Assembly: GCA_944386725.1 (NCBI GenBank)
Contig: CALXCE010000006.1
Coordinates: 1-55,805, forward strand
Direction: 5' to 3'
DNA: 55,805 bases
Source: an uncultured Clostridia bacterium
Lineage (GTDB): Bacteria; Bacillota; Clostridia; TANB77; CAG-508
Shown here: positions 15,680 to 25,741 of the stretch, one piece after another
Position numbering within the stretch: position 1 is the first letter of the stretch
How the letters are laid out: each line of letters opens with the position of its first letter
Program-made: the position numbers and the translations under genes
Notes under the pieces: generated by a model
Told to the model about the DNA's origin: nothing
The model's input: only the letters and a program-made list of their open reading frames with translations
Database searches by the model: none

Positions 15680-17540
15680 ATGTTAGAAAAAATAAACTCA
15701 CCAGAGGATGTTAAAGAACTAAATATAGAACAAAAAAAGCAACTAGCAGAAGAAATAAGAAAATATATATTAGAAATTGTGTCAGAAAATGGAGGACACT
15801 TAGCTTCTAACCTGGGTTTAGTAGAATTAACCATTGCCTTACATAGCGTATTTGACTTACCAAAAGACAAAATTGTATGGGATGTAGGACATCAAACCTA
15901 TACACATAAAATCATAACAGGAAGAAGAGAACAATTAAAGACCTTAAGAAAGTTAAATGGAATTGCAGGATTTCCCAAAAGTAAAGAATCTGACACAGAC
16001 TGTTTTAACACAGGACACAGCAGTACGTCTATTTCTGCTGCCCTTGGAATGGCAAGAGCTAGAGATATAAAAGGAGAAAATAATTCTGTGTTAGCTGTAA
16101 TAGGTGATGGCGCATTAACAGGAGGAATGGCTTTAGAGGCCTTAAATGATGTTGGATGGAGTCAGACAAGAATGACGGTTATATTAAATGACAATGAAAT
16201 GAGTATTTCCAAAAATCTAGGTGGCATAAATATGCTACTTAGCAAATTGAGAACCAAAAGGTCTTATCATAAATCCAGTGATGCAGTGAAAAAGGTTATT
16301 TTAAAAATTCCAGGTATTGGAAAACTAATTGTAAAATTTGTGCGAAGAATCAAAAGAAGTATTAAACAATTAATCATACCTAAAATGTTTTTTGAAGATA
16401 TAGGTTTTCGCTATTTAGGACCAGTTGATGGACATGATATCGCAGAATTAGAAAGAATGTTAAGAATTAGCAAACAATTAGAAGGTCCAGTCCTAATTCA
16501 CGTTTTAACAAAAAAAGGAAAAGGCTATTCTATAGCAGAAGAAAATCCAGACAAATTTCATGCAACAGGACCTTTTGATATCAAAACAGGAAAAAGCAAG
16601 AAGGAAAAGAAAGAAGACTATTCAAAAGTACTAGGAGAAAAATTAGTGGAATTAGCCAAAAAGAATGATAGAATTGTTGCTATTACAGCATCCATGAAAG
16701 ATGGAACAGGACTTACAAAGTTTGCTAAGGAGTTTCCAGAAAGATTTTTTGATATTGGAATTGCAGAACAACATGCCATTCGGAGTGGCAGCAGGTATGG
16801 CAAAAGAGGGGATAATTCCAGTAGTACCTATTTACTCGTCCTTTTATCAAAGGGCTTACGACCAAGTCATCCATGATGTTGCTATGCAAGATTTACCAGT
16901 TGTCATGTGTGTAGACAGAGCAGGAGTCGTTGGGGCAGATGGAGAAACCCATCAAGGAACATTAGATATGTCGTTTTTTCGATTAGTGCCTAACTTAACA
17001 ATTATGGCACCAAAAGATTTTAAAGAATTAGAAGAAATGTTAGAATTTGCTATCAATTTAAAGAAACCAGTTGTAATTCGATACCCACGAGGTGGAGAAG
17101 ATGCATATAAAATAGAAAAACAGGAAAAATTAGAATTAGGGAAAGCAGAAATATTAAAAGAAGGGAAAGACCTAAGTATAATTGCAATCGGAAAAACAGT
17201 AGCAAGAGCCATGAAAGTAGCGCAAAGAATAGAAGAACAAGGAGACATATCAGTAGAGGTAATAAACGCTAGATTTTTAAAACCAATTGACAAAAAAACG
17301 ATAAGGGAATCCATCGAAAAAACCAAAAACGTGATAACAATAGAAGATGGAACGATTATTAATGGTTTGGCAACAGCCGTCCAAGAGATTATACAAGAAG
17401 ATTTGCAAAAAATAAAAATGAAAAGTTATGCTTATCCAGATGAGTATATACAACATGGAAGCGTAGAAGAATTAGAAAAAATTTATGGAGTGGATGAGGA
17501 AACAATTGTAAAAGAATTTAATAATAAATTTAGTATATAA
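15680..17540 (+). CDS. dxs: 1-deoxy-D-xylulose-5-phosphate synthase (read through a +1 shift at CGG)
   Basis: DXS makes DXP from pyruvate and glyceraldehyde 3-phosphate with thiamine diphosphate, the first step of non-mevalonate isoprenoid synthesis. The N-terminal part has the ThDP motif GDGALTGG near residue 143. The starting frame fails after AEQHAI at an in-frame CGG (16781-16783). Skipping its C gives AEQHAI-GVAAGMAKEG, which matches AEQHAVTFAAG-type sequences residue for residue, and continues with YQRAYDQVIHDVA and the C-terminal domain. The product would be 619 residues, the usual size. In the original frame a truncated 399-residue protein lacking the pyrimidine-binding domain would result. 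Confidence 0.93.
16781..16784 (+). other. +1 frameshift site CGGA in dxs
   Basis: The frame reads CAT GCC ATT CGG AGT. Skipping C gives ATT-GGA-GTG-GCA-GCA-GGT (IGVAAG), exactly the spacing of other DXS proteins. Confidence 0.9.
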
Positions 17541-17561
17541 AAATAAAAGAAAGGAATAAAA

Positions 17562-18365
17562 ATGGAAAAACAACAAGTATTGAAAGATTACAAAAAGCAA
17601 GAAGATAAAATATGTTTATCGCAGGTATTAGATAAAATAGAATTTTCAAAAACAAGAGATAAAATAGAACATACTGACTTTTTAGATATGTATCAAGTAG
17701 CTTTAGTGAAAAATTTTTTAAGAAAAATAAATTTTGAAAATTATCAGTTATATGGAGGATATGAGGAAGCAGAAAGAAAGATATTAATTGTCTATCCTAA
17801 AAAATATGATGACAAAATGCTTAAGAAAAATTATAATAAGATGATAAAAGTGATAAGAATCCAGTTACCAGAAGAGTTATACAAAACATATTCTCATAGG
17901 AATTATTTAGGTGGAATTATTAAATTGGGCTTAAAAAGAGAAAAAGTAGGAGATATCATTGTTTATGAGGAAGGCGCAGATATCATTACATTAGATGATT
18001 TTACCGATATATTGAAACAACAACTACCATCTTTAACAAGGTTTGAAAACAGCAATATCATCATAGAAGAAATACAAAATTTACAAAAAAGGGAAGTAAA
18101 AGTAGAAGAAGTAAAAATTATTGTTCCTTCTTTAAGACTAGACAATTTTGTATCTGATTTAGCAAGAACTTCTAGAAGTAAGGCAGTTCAAATGATAGAC
18201 CAAGAAAGAGTTTTCGTAAATGGAAAAAATGAAACAAAAGCTTCTAAACAGCTAAAGCTAAATGATGTTATTACCATTCGAGGAAAAGGCAGATTTATAG
18301 TGAAAGAATTTGATGGTACAACAAGAAGTGGAAGAACAGTTGTAGTGATAGAAAAATATGTGTAG
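17562..18365 (+). CDS. ylmH: S4-domain RNA-binding protein YlmH
   Basis: The 267-residue protein resembles YlmH: an N-terminal domain with YGGYEEAERKI, a middle domain with HRNYLGGIIKLGLKREKVGDI, and a C-terminal S4 RNA-binding domain (about 185-250, LRLDNFVSDLARTSRSKAV ... VFVNG). Such proteins bind ribosomes/tRNA and have been linked to ribosome rescue. Spacing of 21 bases behind dxs suggests cotranscription. Confidence 0.85.
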   Translation: MEKQQVLKDYKKQEDKICLSQVLDKIEFSKTRDKIEHTDFLDMYQVALVKNFLRKINFENYQLYGGYEEAERKILIVYPKKYDDKMLKKNYNKMIKVIRIQLPEELYKTYSHRNYLGGIIKLGLKREKVGDIIVYEEGADIITLDDFTDILKQQLPSLTRFENSNIIIEEIQNLQKREVKVEEVKIIVPSLRLDNFVSDLARTSRSKAVQMIDQERVFVNGKNETKASKQLKLNDVITIRGKGRFIVKEFDGTTRSGRTVVVIEKYV

Positions 18366-18379
18366 AAATTAATCTATAA

Positions 18380-18386
18380 TGTCGAA
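18380..18386 (+). promoter_or_regulatory. Possible Spo0A box
   Basis: TGTCGAA matches the 0A-box core. It lies 19 bases upstream of a -35. The same 12-mer TGTCGAAATTTG recurs at 39094 upstream of another promoter. Confidence 0.35.
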
Positions 18387-18405
18387 ATTTGACGATGAGT
18401 TTTTC

Positions 18406-18434
18406 TTGACAAACACTTTGTACGTATATATAAT
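18406..18434 (+). promoter_or_regulatory. Strong promoter of the coiled-coil gene
   Basis: Consensus TTGACA (18406-18411), 17-base spacer, TATAAT (18429-18434). Confidence 0.85.
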
Positions 18435-18488
18435 ATGTGTACTAGCTATAAATAATATTATAAATACAAAAGAAAGGAGGTAGAAAAA

Positions 18489-19001
18489 ATGAATCAACAA
18501 CAAAGAGACAAACTTTTATTAGAAATGCATGAAAATTATCAAGCAATTAACAATACACAAGAAAACATAATAGAAGAACAACAAAAAATGCGTAAAAATT
18601 ATGAAGAAATGAAAAAAAACCAGCAAGAGATGCAAGAAAACTATAAAGAAATGAAAAAAGACCAACAAGAGATGCAAAAAATGCAAAAAGAAATGTGGAC
18701 TTTACAAAAAATAATGGAAAAAAGACAAAAAATAGCAGAAGACACACAAAAGTACATGAAACAACAGCAAGAAGAAATGAAAAACAGACAAAATAGTATG
18801 GAAGAAGAACTAAAAAGATTAGGAAATATTGTAACAAAGATGGAGTATGAACACGGTAAAAAATTAGACATGATACTAGAAGTTTTAATGGGTCACACAA
18901 ACAAATTAGAAGAACATGATAAACGATTTGAAAAAGACGAAAAAATAATAGAAATGCATGGACACCAAATTTATGGAATAGAGCAAAAATTACAAGCATA
19001 A
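18489..19001 (+). CDS. Coiled-coil protein with internal repeats
   Basis: The 170-residue product is almost entirely coiled coil. A 14-residue unit of the type NYEEMKKNQQEMQE is repeated at about residues 37-65 and decays into shorter QEM/KEM heptads to about 110. A second coiled coil (120-170) ends HGHQIYGIEQKLQ. It has no signal peptide or membrane helix. The ribosome binding site AAAGGAGG and a consensus promoter indicate strong expression. I do not recognise a function; architecture resembles phage-like or structural spacer proteins. Confidence 0.7.
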   Translation: MNQQQRDKLLLEMHENYQAINNTQENIIEEQQKMRKNYEEMKKNQQEMQENYKEMKKDQQEMQKMQKEMWTLQKIMEKRQKIAEDTQKYMKQQQEEMKNRQNSMEEELKRLGNIVTKMEYEHGKKLDMILEVLMGHTNKLEEHDKRFEKDEKIIEMHGHQIYGIEQKLQA

Positions 19002-19002
19002 G

Positions 19003-19036
19003 AAGCCTATTTCATTTATAATATAAAAATAGGCTT
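19003..19036 (+). terminator. Terminator of coiled-coil gene
   Basis: AAGCCTATTT (19003-19012) pairs with AAATAGGCTT (19027-19036), followed by T residues. Confidence 0.8.
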
Positions 19037-19068
19037 TTTATATCATTAAATTTTATTCATTATTTTAA

Positions 19069-21455
19069 TTATTTTAATTCAACAACGGTAACACCAGTTT
19101 CGCCCTCACCATAAGTTCCTAGACGGAAAGATTTAACATGAGGATGATTTTTTAAAAATTGATGAATACCGATTTCTTAATTTTCCAGTACCTTTACCAT
19201 GAACAATTCTGACAGTCTGAAGTTTGCTAAGTAAGGCATCATCTAAAAATTTGTCAACCACAAAGATGGCTTCTTCAACATTTAAACCAATCACATTAAT
19301 TTCTGATTTTATCGTTTTGGTTTTTGAATGGTAAGAATTTTTTAAATTATTTATAGCTAAGGAAGAATTATTTTTTACGGAAATATTAGGCAACTTGAGA
19401 TACTTTATAGCAACATTCATTTTTAAGTTTCCAACTTGTACTTGAACTTCATTTGACTTAGAAACATGAGAAAGAACCACCCCATTTTGTCCTAAATTCG
19501 TTATAAAGACCTCCATATGCGGTTTTATATCTTTAGCATCTAAAATATCTTTGGAATCAGTTGAATCATCATTATCATTATGATTTATATTATCTACTAA
19601 ACTAATATTTTTAATCTTAGTATTTAAAGTATTTCTAGCACTTTCTAAATCTTGACGACTTGTCAAAGAATTCATTTCCTTTATCATCTGATTGGCATCT
19701 TCTTTTGCTTCTAACAAAATATTTCTAGCTTTTATTTTAGCATTATGAATCAAATCTTCTTCTTGACGTTTCAGATCTTCATTTTCTTTTTCTAAAGACT
19801 TTCTTAAACTGGTAACACGTTCGAGTTCCTGAGAAATTTTAGTTTTTTCTTTCTCTATGAGAGATTTATTATCATAAATATTTTTCAATAAATTTTCAAT
19901 GTCAACTTGACTAGATGTCATAAGAGATTGAGCTTTTGTAATAATTGCTTCATCTAATCCCAATTTCCTGCTAATTTCAAAAGCATTGCTTTTTCCTGGA
20001 ATACCTACTAACAATTTATAAGTAGGACTTAAAGTGGAAACATCAAATTCAACAGAAGCATTTTCAAAGCCATCTGTTACTAAAGCATATTGTTTCAATT
20101 CTTGATAATGAGTAGTAGCAATCGTCAAACTTCCAATTGTTTTAAAATAATCTAATATACTAATAGCAAGATTACTACCTTCTAATGGATCTGTGCCAGA
20201 GCCTAACTCATCTACTAAAATTAAAGAATGTTCAGTAGCATGTTTTATAATTTCTACAATATTAAGCATGTGAGAAGAAAAGGTACTCAAAGAGTCAAGA
20301 ATGCTCTGGTCATCTCCTATATCAGCAAAAATAGCATCAAAAACATAAATACTAGAATTTTCATCACAAGGAATATTAAGACCACTACAAGCCATGCAAG
20401 TTAAAAGACCAACTGTTTTTAAAGTAACTGTTTTGCCTCCTGTATTGGGACCTGTAATTAGTAATACCGAAAAATCACTTCCTAAATCCAAAGAAATAGG
20501 AACAACTTTGTCTTGGTTAATGAAAGGATGTCTAGCATTTTTTAAATGAATTTCTTTTTTGTTATTGATAAGTGGAGTTGTTGCTTGCATGGACTTTGAA
20601 AATTTTGCTTTAGCAAAAATAAAGTCTAACTTGCCAATTAAATCAACATCTAATTGTAATTCTTCTACATAAGGATAAAACAATTTAGTTAATTCTTGTA
20701 GAATTTTATCAATTTCCAATTCTTCTTCTTTTTTTAAGCTATTTAATTCGTTATTCATTTCAAAAACAGATATAGGCTCGATAAAAACAGTAGAGCCAGC
20801 ATTCGAAATGTCATGAATAAAGCCTTTTATTTGAGAACGATATTCTTCTTTTACAGGAATAACAAATCGATCATTACGAATGGTAACAATATTTTCTTGT
20901 ATACATTTTGCATAAGTAGAAGAATGAAGCATGTTATTTAATTTGTTTTTAATATCCTGCTCCAACTTTTTTTGCTTTCTTCGAATTAATTGCAAAGTTT
21001 TAGAAGCACTATCATCAATTGTATTTTCATCTAAAATGCATGATAATATTTTATCTGTTATACTTTTGTTAGCATATAATTTTGAAAATAAATCTGCTAA
21101 AATAGGATATTGAGATAAGTCTAAAAAATCTTTGTTAAAATAATCTTTTAATTCTTGTGATAATTTAAAAATATAAGCAAGATTCAAAAGAGATTTAGCA
21201 GATAAAGGAGTATTGCTTTCTAACTTTTTTAATGCAATTGCAATATCAGCAATTTCATAAAAAGACGGAGTACTATTACGATAAGATAGATTAACAGCTT
21301 CTCCGAGTTTCTTGCAAAAGTTTTCGCACTTTATTTACTTGATTACTAGGAACTAATTTAGAAGCAAGTACTTTTCCTTGATTTGTGACACAAAAATTGC
21401 TTACCATTTCTCTAATTTTATAAAATTCTAATTTTTCTAAATAATTCGTATTCAT
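19069..21455 (-). CDS. mutS2: Endonuclease MutS2 (read through two +1 shifts at CGG)
   Basis: MutS2 (RqcU) is a MutS-like ATPase with a C-terminal Smr domain, implicated in rescue of collided ribosomes and in recombination control. The start at 21455 gives [18 protein letters not shown]; after LQET an in-frame CGG (complement 21305-21303) would be followed by a stop four codons on. Skipping C continues [11 protein letters not shown] and joins the long central frame with Walker [10 protein letters not shown] and [11 protein letters not shown]. Near the end, LRN meets a second CGG (complement 19171-19169); skipping C restores [13 protein letters not shown] ... [10 protein letters not shown], the Smr domain end, stopping at 19069. 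The full product is 794 residues, as expected for the family. Confidence 0.93.
19168..19171 (-). other. +1 frameshift site CGGT in mutS2 Smr domain
   Basis: Minus-strand frame: TTA AGA AAT CGG TAT. Skipping C gives LRN-G-IHQFL, restoring the conserved Smr glycine. Confidence 0.9.
21302..21305 (-). other. +1 frameshift site CGGA near mutS2 N-terminus
   Basis: Minus-strand frame: CAA GAA ACT CGG AGA AGC TGT TAA. Skipping C gives LQET-GEAVNL and avoids the nearby stop. Confidence 0.9.
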
Positions 21456-21473
21456 TGTAAATCTCCTATGTCA

Positions 21474-21614
21474 TATTAGGGACATATCTTATTTTATTGA
21501 GTTTATTTTTACAGCAATTTGTATGTTCTAATGATTAAATATTCCATTATAGAAAATCCCTCTTTTGATTATTATTAATTATAACACATTATGAATAAAA
21601 TGTGTCCCCAATGA
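21474..21614. repeat. Degenerate GGGGAC-type inverted repeat upstream of mutS2
   Basis: TTAGGGACATATCTTATTTT near the left end is mirrored by AATAAAATGTGTCCCCAA on the right, about 140 bases apart. The ends match those of the larger element at 29703-30014; the interior does not clearly match. Confidence 0.5.
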
Positions 21615-21673
21615 AACAAAAATATCCAAAAAGAAACATCTTAGTTATCTACAAAATAAAATCAATAAAATAA

Positions 21674-21702
21674 TTGCAAAAAATATAAACTTATGATATA
21701 AC
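21674..21702 (+). promoter_or_regulatory. Promoter of prpC-prkC
   Basis: TTGCAA (21674-21679), 17-base spacer ending in TGA, TATAAC (21697-21702), with an extended -10. Confidence 0.65.
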
Positions 21703-21753
21703 GTAAGCAGAGAAATTATAAAGATAAAAATACAAAGAAAAAGAGGTGAAAAA

Positions 21754-22488
21754 ATGATAAAGGCTTATGCAAAATCAGATATAGGAAAGGTAAGAGAAAG
21801 CAATCAAGATTATTATTACCTATCTGATTCACTAGACCAAGTGCAATTATACATGTTAGCAGATGGAATGGGAGGCTACAATGGAGGAGAAATTGCAAGC
21901 GAATTAGCCGTACAGACAGCGAAAAGTTATATTGAAAACAATTTTAAACAAATTGATAAAGATAAAGACAGTATTATTCAATTAGTAGGCAGTAGCATGG
22001 AATATGCCAATATGGTAGTATATGAAAAATCAAAAGAGAGCAAAGAATTAGAGGGAATGGGTACTACTTTAGAAATTTGTTTAATATATAATAATAAGGC
22101 ATTTATTGGACATGTAGGAGATAGTAGAATTTATAGAATTCGAAAAGAGTTTATGCGAAAATTGACACAAGATCATAGCTATGTTCAAAAATTAGTGAAA
22201 GATGGAACGATTACACAAGAAGAAGCAACCCATCATCCACAAAAAAATATGCTAATGAAGGCACTAGGATGTAATGCATTTGTAGAGCCTGATGTCATGG
22301 TAAAAGGATTTCTAAAAGATGATATCATTGTAATGGGGTCAGATGGTCTAACCAATTTAGTACCACAAGAAGAAATTTATCGATTAGCAAAAAAAGATAT
22401 AGAGAGGGCACCAAAAGAACTGGTGGAAATAGCCAATCAAAATGGCGGATATGACAACATCACTGTTGTCATCATAAAGAATATATAG
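21754..22488 (+). CDS. prpC: PP2C-type serine/threonine phosphatase PrpC
   Basis: The 244-residue protein is a PP2C phosphatase: SDIGKVRESNQD (about 5-16), metal-binding ADGMGG (about 36-41), GHVGDSRIYRI (about 113-123) and the C-terminal GGYDNITVV with metal-binding Asp. It reverses phosphorylation by the kinase encoded immediately downstream, as in other Firmicutes. AGAGGTGA precedes ATG 21754. Confidence 0.93.
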   Translation: MIKAYAKSDIGKVRESNQDYYYLSDSLDQVQLYMLADGMGGYNGGEIASELAVQTAKSYIENNFKQIDKDKDSIIQLVGSSMEYANMVVYEKSKESKELEGMGTTLEICLIYNNKAFIGHVGDSRIYRIRKEFMRKLTQDHSYVQKLVKDGTITQEEATHHPQKNMLMKALGCNAFVEPDVMVKGFLKDDIIVMGSDGLTNLVPQEEIYRLAKKDIERAPKELVEIANQNGGYDNITVVIIKNI

Positions 22489-22526
22489 GCAATCTACAAT
22501 GAAACATGATTTAAGGAGAGATAAAT

Positions 22527-24506
22527 ATGAATTTAGAAGGAAAGCTATTAGGAAGTCGATATGAATTAGTTGAGAAAGTTGGAAATGGAGGAATGTCTAC
22601 AGTTTACAAAGCTACGGACAAAATCTTAAAAAGAGATGTAGCAGTTAAAATATTAAGAGATGAGTTTACAACGGATGAAGAATTTATTAAAAGATTTGAA
22701 GTAGAGGCACAATCAGCAGCGAGATTAACCCATCCGAATATTGTTTCTATCTATGATGTAGGGGTAGAAGGAAATTTATATTACATCGTAATGGAGTTAA
22801 TCCAAGGAAAAACACTCAAAGAAATTATTATAGAAGAAAAAGGACCACTACCTTGGAAATGGTCTGTAAATGTTGCAATTCAAATTGCTTCTGCTTTAGA
22901 AACAGCCCACAGAAATAATATTGTACATAGAGATATCAAACCACACAACATTATTATTACCGAGGATGGAATTGCTAAGGTGACAGATTTCGGAATTGCT
23001 AAGGCAGTTTCTAACTCAACCATTACTGCATTTGGAACGACAATTGGGTCTGTTCACTACTTCTCACCAGAGCATGCCAGAGGCGGATTTACAGATGCTA
23101 AATCAGACTTGTATTCATTAGGAGTGGTTATGTATGAAATGGTAACAGGTAGAGTGCCATTTGATGCCGACACACCGGTATCAGTAGCTTTAAAACATAT
23201 GCAAGAAGAACCAGAAGAACCAATTGAAATCAATCCAAATGTACCATTAGCGATTAATAAAATTATTATGAAAGCATTACAAAAAGATGTAACATTAAGA
23301 TACCAATCTGCAACAGAAATGTTAGGAGATTTAAGAAAATCACTAAAAAATCCAGATGGAGATTTTGTGGAAGAAATAGAATATGATAATACAGCCCAAA
23401 CACAAAAAATTAATACCGATATGTATGGCGAAATAGAAGATAAACCAAATAGTAGGAATAAAAAAGGAAAAAAAGAAGGAAAATTCAAGCAATTTGTCAA
23501 AAAACATAAAGTACTTAGTACCATAATAGGATTAGTTTTACTATTTGCTTTGAGCTTAGGAGGAACACTATTGGTATTAAATATAACCAATCCTGCTGAG
23601 GTAGAAATGCCTAATGTAGTTGGATTATCCAAAGAAGAAGCTCAAAAAGAAATAGAAGCTGCTAAATTGAAATTTGAAGTAGAAAAAGAAGAATATAACA
23701 AAGAAGTACCGGAAGGATACGTTATTTCACAAGACCCAACTTATATGGAAAGATTTAATAAAGTAAAAGAAGGTAGTACCGTAAGTGTAGTTATTAGTAA
23801 AGGACAAGAAAAGGCAACAGTACCAAATGTAAAAGGCAAAGAAAAAGAAGAAGCAATCAAGTTAATAGAAGAAGCAAACTTAAAAGCAGAAATTGTAGAA
23901 GAGACTAGCAGAACAGTCCAAGAAGGATATGTTATCAGCCAAGAAACAGACCCAGATACAGAAGTTTACGCAGGAGATACGGTTATTATCCATGTTAGTA
24001 CGGGAACTGGCATCAAAGAAGTTACTGTAGTTAGTGTAATAGGACAATCAGAAGCCAATGCTACATCAACATTGCAAGAATTAGGTTTAAAAGTTAATGT
24101 ATCTTATGAGGAGGATTCTTCTAAAGATAACGGCGTGGTATTAAAACAAAGTGTAGCATCTGGAAATGTAGTAGATGAAGGAACAACCATTACAATTACA
24201 GTAAACAAATTAGCAGAAACCAAAAATGCTACTGTATCAATTAATGTTAAGAATATAACAGGAGGATATACTCAAGATGAAGGAACAGATACTACAACAG
24301 CAAAAACAGTAAAAATAGAACTAAAAGTCGATAATACTGTTGTATACACAGATTCAAATGTTGACAAAAATACAACAAATAAAACAACACAAATTTCAGG
24401 AAAAGGAACTGTTACCGTATACTTAACAATTACAGATAGCGATGGAGGAAATTGGACTCGTTCACAAAGTATAAATTTGAATAATACATCATCCATAAGC
24501 TTTTAA
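22527..24506 (+). CDS. prkC: Membrane serine/threonine kinase PrkC with PASTA domains
   Basis: The 659-residue kinase has a cytoplasmic kinase domain (about 1-270: glycine loop GNGGMSTVY, VAVKIL, HRDIKPHNI, DFGIAK), a basic juxtamembrane linker, one membrane helix (about 331-351) and three PASTA repeats (about 355-560) that sense muropeptides. A further beta-rich domain of about 90 residues (NATVSINVKNIT ... TVYLTITDSDGG) extends the C-terminus. PrkC signals from cell-wall fragments in growth and spore germination. It pairs with prpC 38 bases upstream. Confidence 0.93.
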   Translation: MNLEGKLLGSRYELVEKVGNGGMSTVYKATDKILKRDVAVKILRDEFTTDEEFIKRFEVEAQSAARLTHPNIVSIYDVGVEGNLYYIVMELIQGKTLKEIIIEEKGPLPWKWSVNVAIQIASALETAHRNNIVHRDIKPHNIIITEDGIAKVTDFGIAKAVSNSTITAFGTTIGSVHYFSPEHARGGFTDAKSDLYSLGVVMYEMVTGRVPFDADTPVSVALKHMQEEPEEPIEINPNVPLAINKIIMKALQKDVTLRYQSATEMLGDLRKSLKNPDGDFVEEIEYDNTAQTQKINTDMYGEIEDKPNSRNKKGKKEGKFKQFVKKHKVLSTIIGLVLLFALSLGGTLLVLNITNPAEVEMPNVVGLSKEEAQKEIEAAKLKFEVEKEEYNKEVPEGYVISQDPTYMERFNKVKEGSTVSVVISKGQEKATVPNVKGKEKEEAIKLIEEANLKAEIVEETSRTVQEGYVISQETDPDTEVYAGDTVIIHVSTGTGIKEVTVVSVIGQSEANATSTLQELGLKVNVSYEEDSSKDNGVVLKQSVASGNVVDEGTTITITVNKLAETKNATVSINVKNITGGYTQDEGTDTTTAKTVKIELKVDNTVVYTDSNVDKNTTNKTTQISGKGTVTVYLTITDSDGGNWTRSQSINLNNTSSISF

Positions 24507-24511
24507 GAAGA

Positions 24512-24546
24512 AGTTCAGTTGGAGAAATACAGATACCAACTGGACT
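24512..24546 (+). terminator. Terminator after prkC
   Basis: AGTTCAGTTGG pairs with CCAACTGGACT (one G-U pair), followed by T5. Confidence 0.85.
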
Positions 24547-24584
24547 TTTTGTTTGTAAAAGGAACGGTAACAATAAAACGAAAT

Positions 24585-24630
24585 GAAAAAAGTCTATCTA
24601 AAAATTGATGTTTAGCATAGACTTTTTTTC
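24585..24630. terminator. Second hairpin before the glucosaminidase gene
   Basis: AGTCTAT (24591-24597) pairs with ATAGACT (24617-24623), flanked by A6 and T7, so it could work on both strands. Confidence 0.6.
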
Positions 24631-24638
24631 TGTTGTTA

Positions 24639-24647
24639 TGATATAAT
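24639..24647 (+). promoter_or_regulatory. Extended -10 placing the start site at the ATG
   Basis: TGA-TATAAT; transcription would begin about 24653-24655, at or next to the ATG at 24655. There is no ribosome binding site, so the mRNA may be leaderless. Confidence 0.5.
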
Positions 24648-24654
24648 AATAAAC

Positions 24655-25713
24655 ATGGAAAAAGTAAAAAATATAATAGAAAAAATAAAAAATAAAAGAA
24701 ATAGAACCATTTTTGTAGGAATATCTCTCATCCTAATCTTAATCGTAGTGATTGTTTTGATATGCATATATATCAACAAAGAAAAGCCACAAAAATATGT
24801 TGTATACGATGGAGAAAATATAAAAGAAAGCAAATATCCAGGATATCAAGAATTAATAGAAGAATTAAAAGAAGAACATCCTAATTGGACATTTACCTTA
24901 TTTTATACACGTTTAGATTGGAACGAAGTAATAGCAAATGAAGGACATTCAAGCGATAGAATCAATCCATTAAACCTAATTCCAGATTCTTCAAAATATC
25001 CAGAAGACTGGAAGTGTGAAATAGATGGCGATAAAACTTTTGATAATGGAACTTGGTTATGTGCATCAAATAAGGCAATTGCTTATCAAATGGATCCTAG
25101 AAATATTTTAAAGGAAGAAGACATATTCCAATTTAAAACATTAGAATATGTAGAAAATGCAACAACCATAGAAGGAATGAAAGAAATAACCAATGATACA
25201 TTTCTAGAAGGAGATGAAATCTCAAGGGTGCTAATAGAAGCTGGAAAAAATGTTAATGTAGATCCTTATTTTATAGCCTCTAGATTAATTCAAGAACAAG
25301 GAAGAAAAGGAACTGTATTATCACAAGGGTATGATTATAAAGGGAAAACTATTTATAACCCATTTAATATGAATGCTAGTGGAAATTCACAAGATGAGAT
25401 TATTGAAAATGCAGCTAATTATGCTTATGAACAAGGATGGGATACATTAGAAAAAGGACTTCTTGGAGGAGTTGAATTGATAAAAAAAGGGTACATCGAT
25501 AAAGGACAAAATACATTATATTTACAAAAGTTCGATGTAGTAAATCAAGATGGAAAATTATATACAAATCAATATATGCAAAATTTATTAGCGCCTATGT
25601 CAGAGGCCAGCAATATGTTAGAAATTTATGAAGCCTCTAAAACAGTAGATTTTAATTTTAATTTTATTATCCCATTGTATGAAAATATGCCAAAAGAAGC
25701 ATCAGAAAAATAG
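24655..25713 (+). CDS. Membrane-anchored N-acetylglucosaminidase
   Basis: The 352-residue protein has a cytoplasmic N-terminus, one membrane helix (about 20-42) and an extracellular cell-wall hydrolase region. The first part has YPGYQELIEELKEEHPNW and LDWNEV, typical of clostridial glucosaminidase-domain proteins; YQMDPRNIL and the IQEQGRKGT ... NPFNMNASG segment mark the glucosaminidase domain with its catalytic Glu. It likely trims peptidoglycan glycan chains. It sits between prkC and rsgA, where wall-sensing and wall-remodelling meet. No ribosome binding site precedes the ATG. Confidence 0.82.
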   Translation: MEKVKNIIEKIKNKRNRTIFVGISLILILIVVIVLICIYINKEKPQKYVVYDGENIKESKYPGYQELIEELKEEHPNWTFTLFYTRLDWNEVIANEGHSSDRINPLNLIPDSSKYPEDWKCEIDGDKTFDNGTWLCASNKAIAYQMDPRNILKEEDIFQFKTLEYVENATTIEGMKEITNDTFLEGDEISRVLIEAGKNVNVDPYFIASRLIQEQGRKGTVLSQGYDYKGKTIYNPFNMNASGNSQDEIIENAANYAYEQGWDTLEKGLLGGVELIKKGYIDKGQNTLYLQKFDVVNQDGKLYTNQYMQNLLAPMSEASNMLEIYEASKTVDFNFNFIIPLYENMPKEASEK

Positions 25714-25741
25714 AAAGAATATAGAAAATATAGGAGGAGAG

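Noticed and set aside
16781..16784. CGG simply reassigned to another amino acid, as reported for some Firmicutes (for example to Gln or Trp)
   Set aside because: Reassignment would not repair the reading frame; each site needs a net shift of one base.
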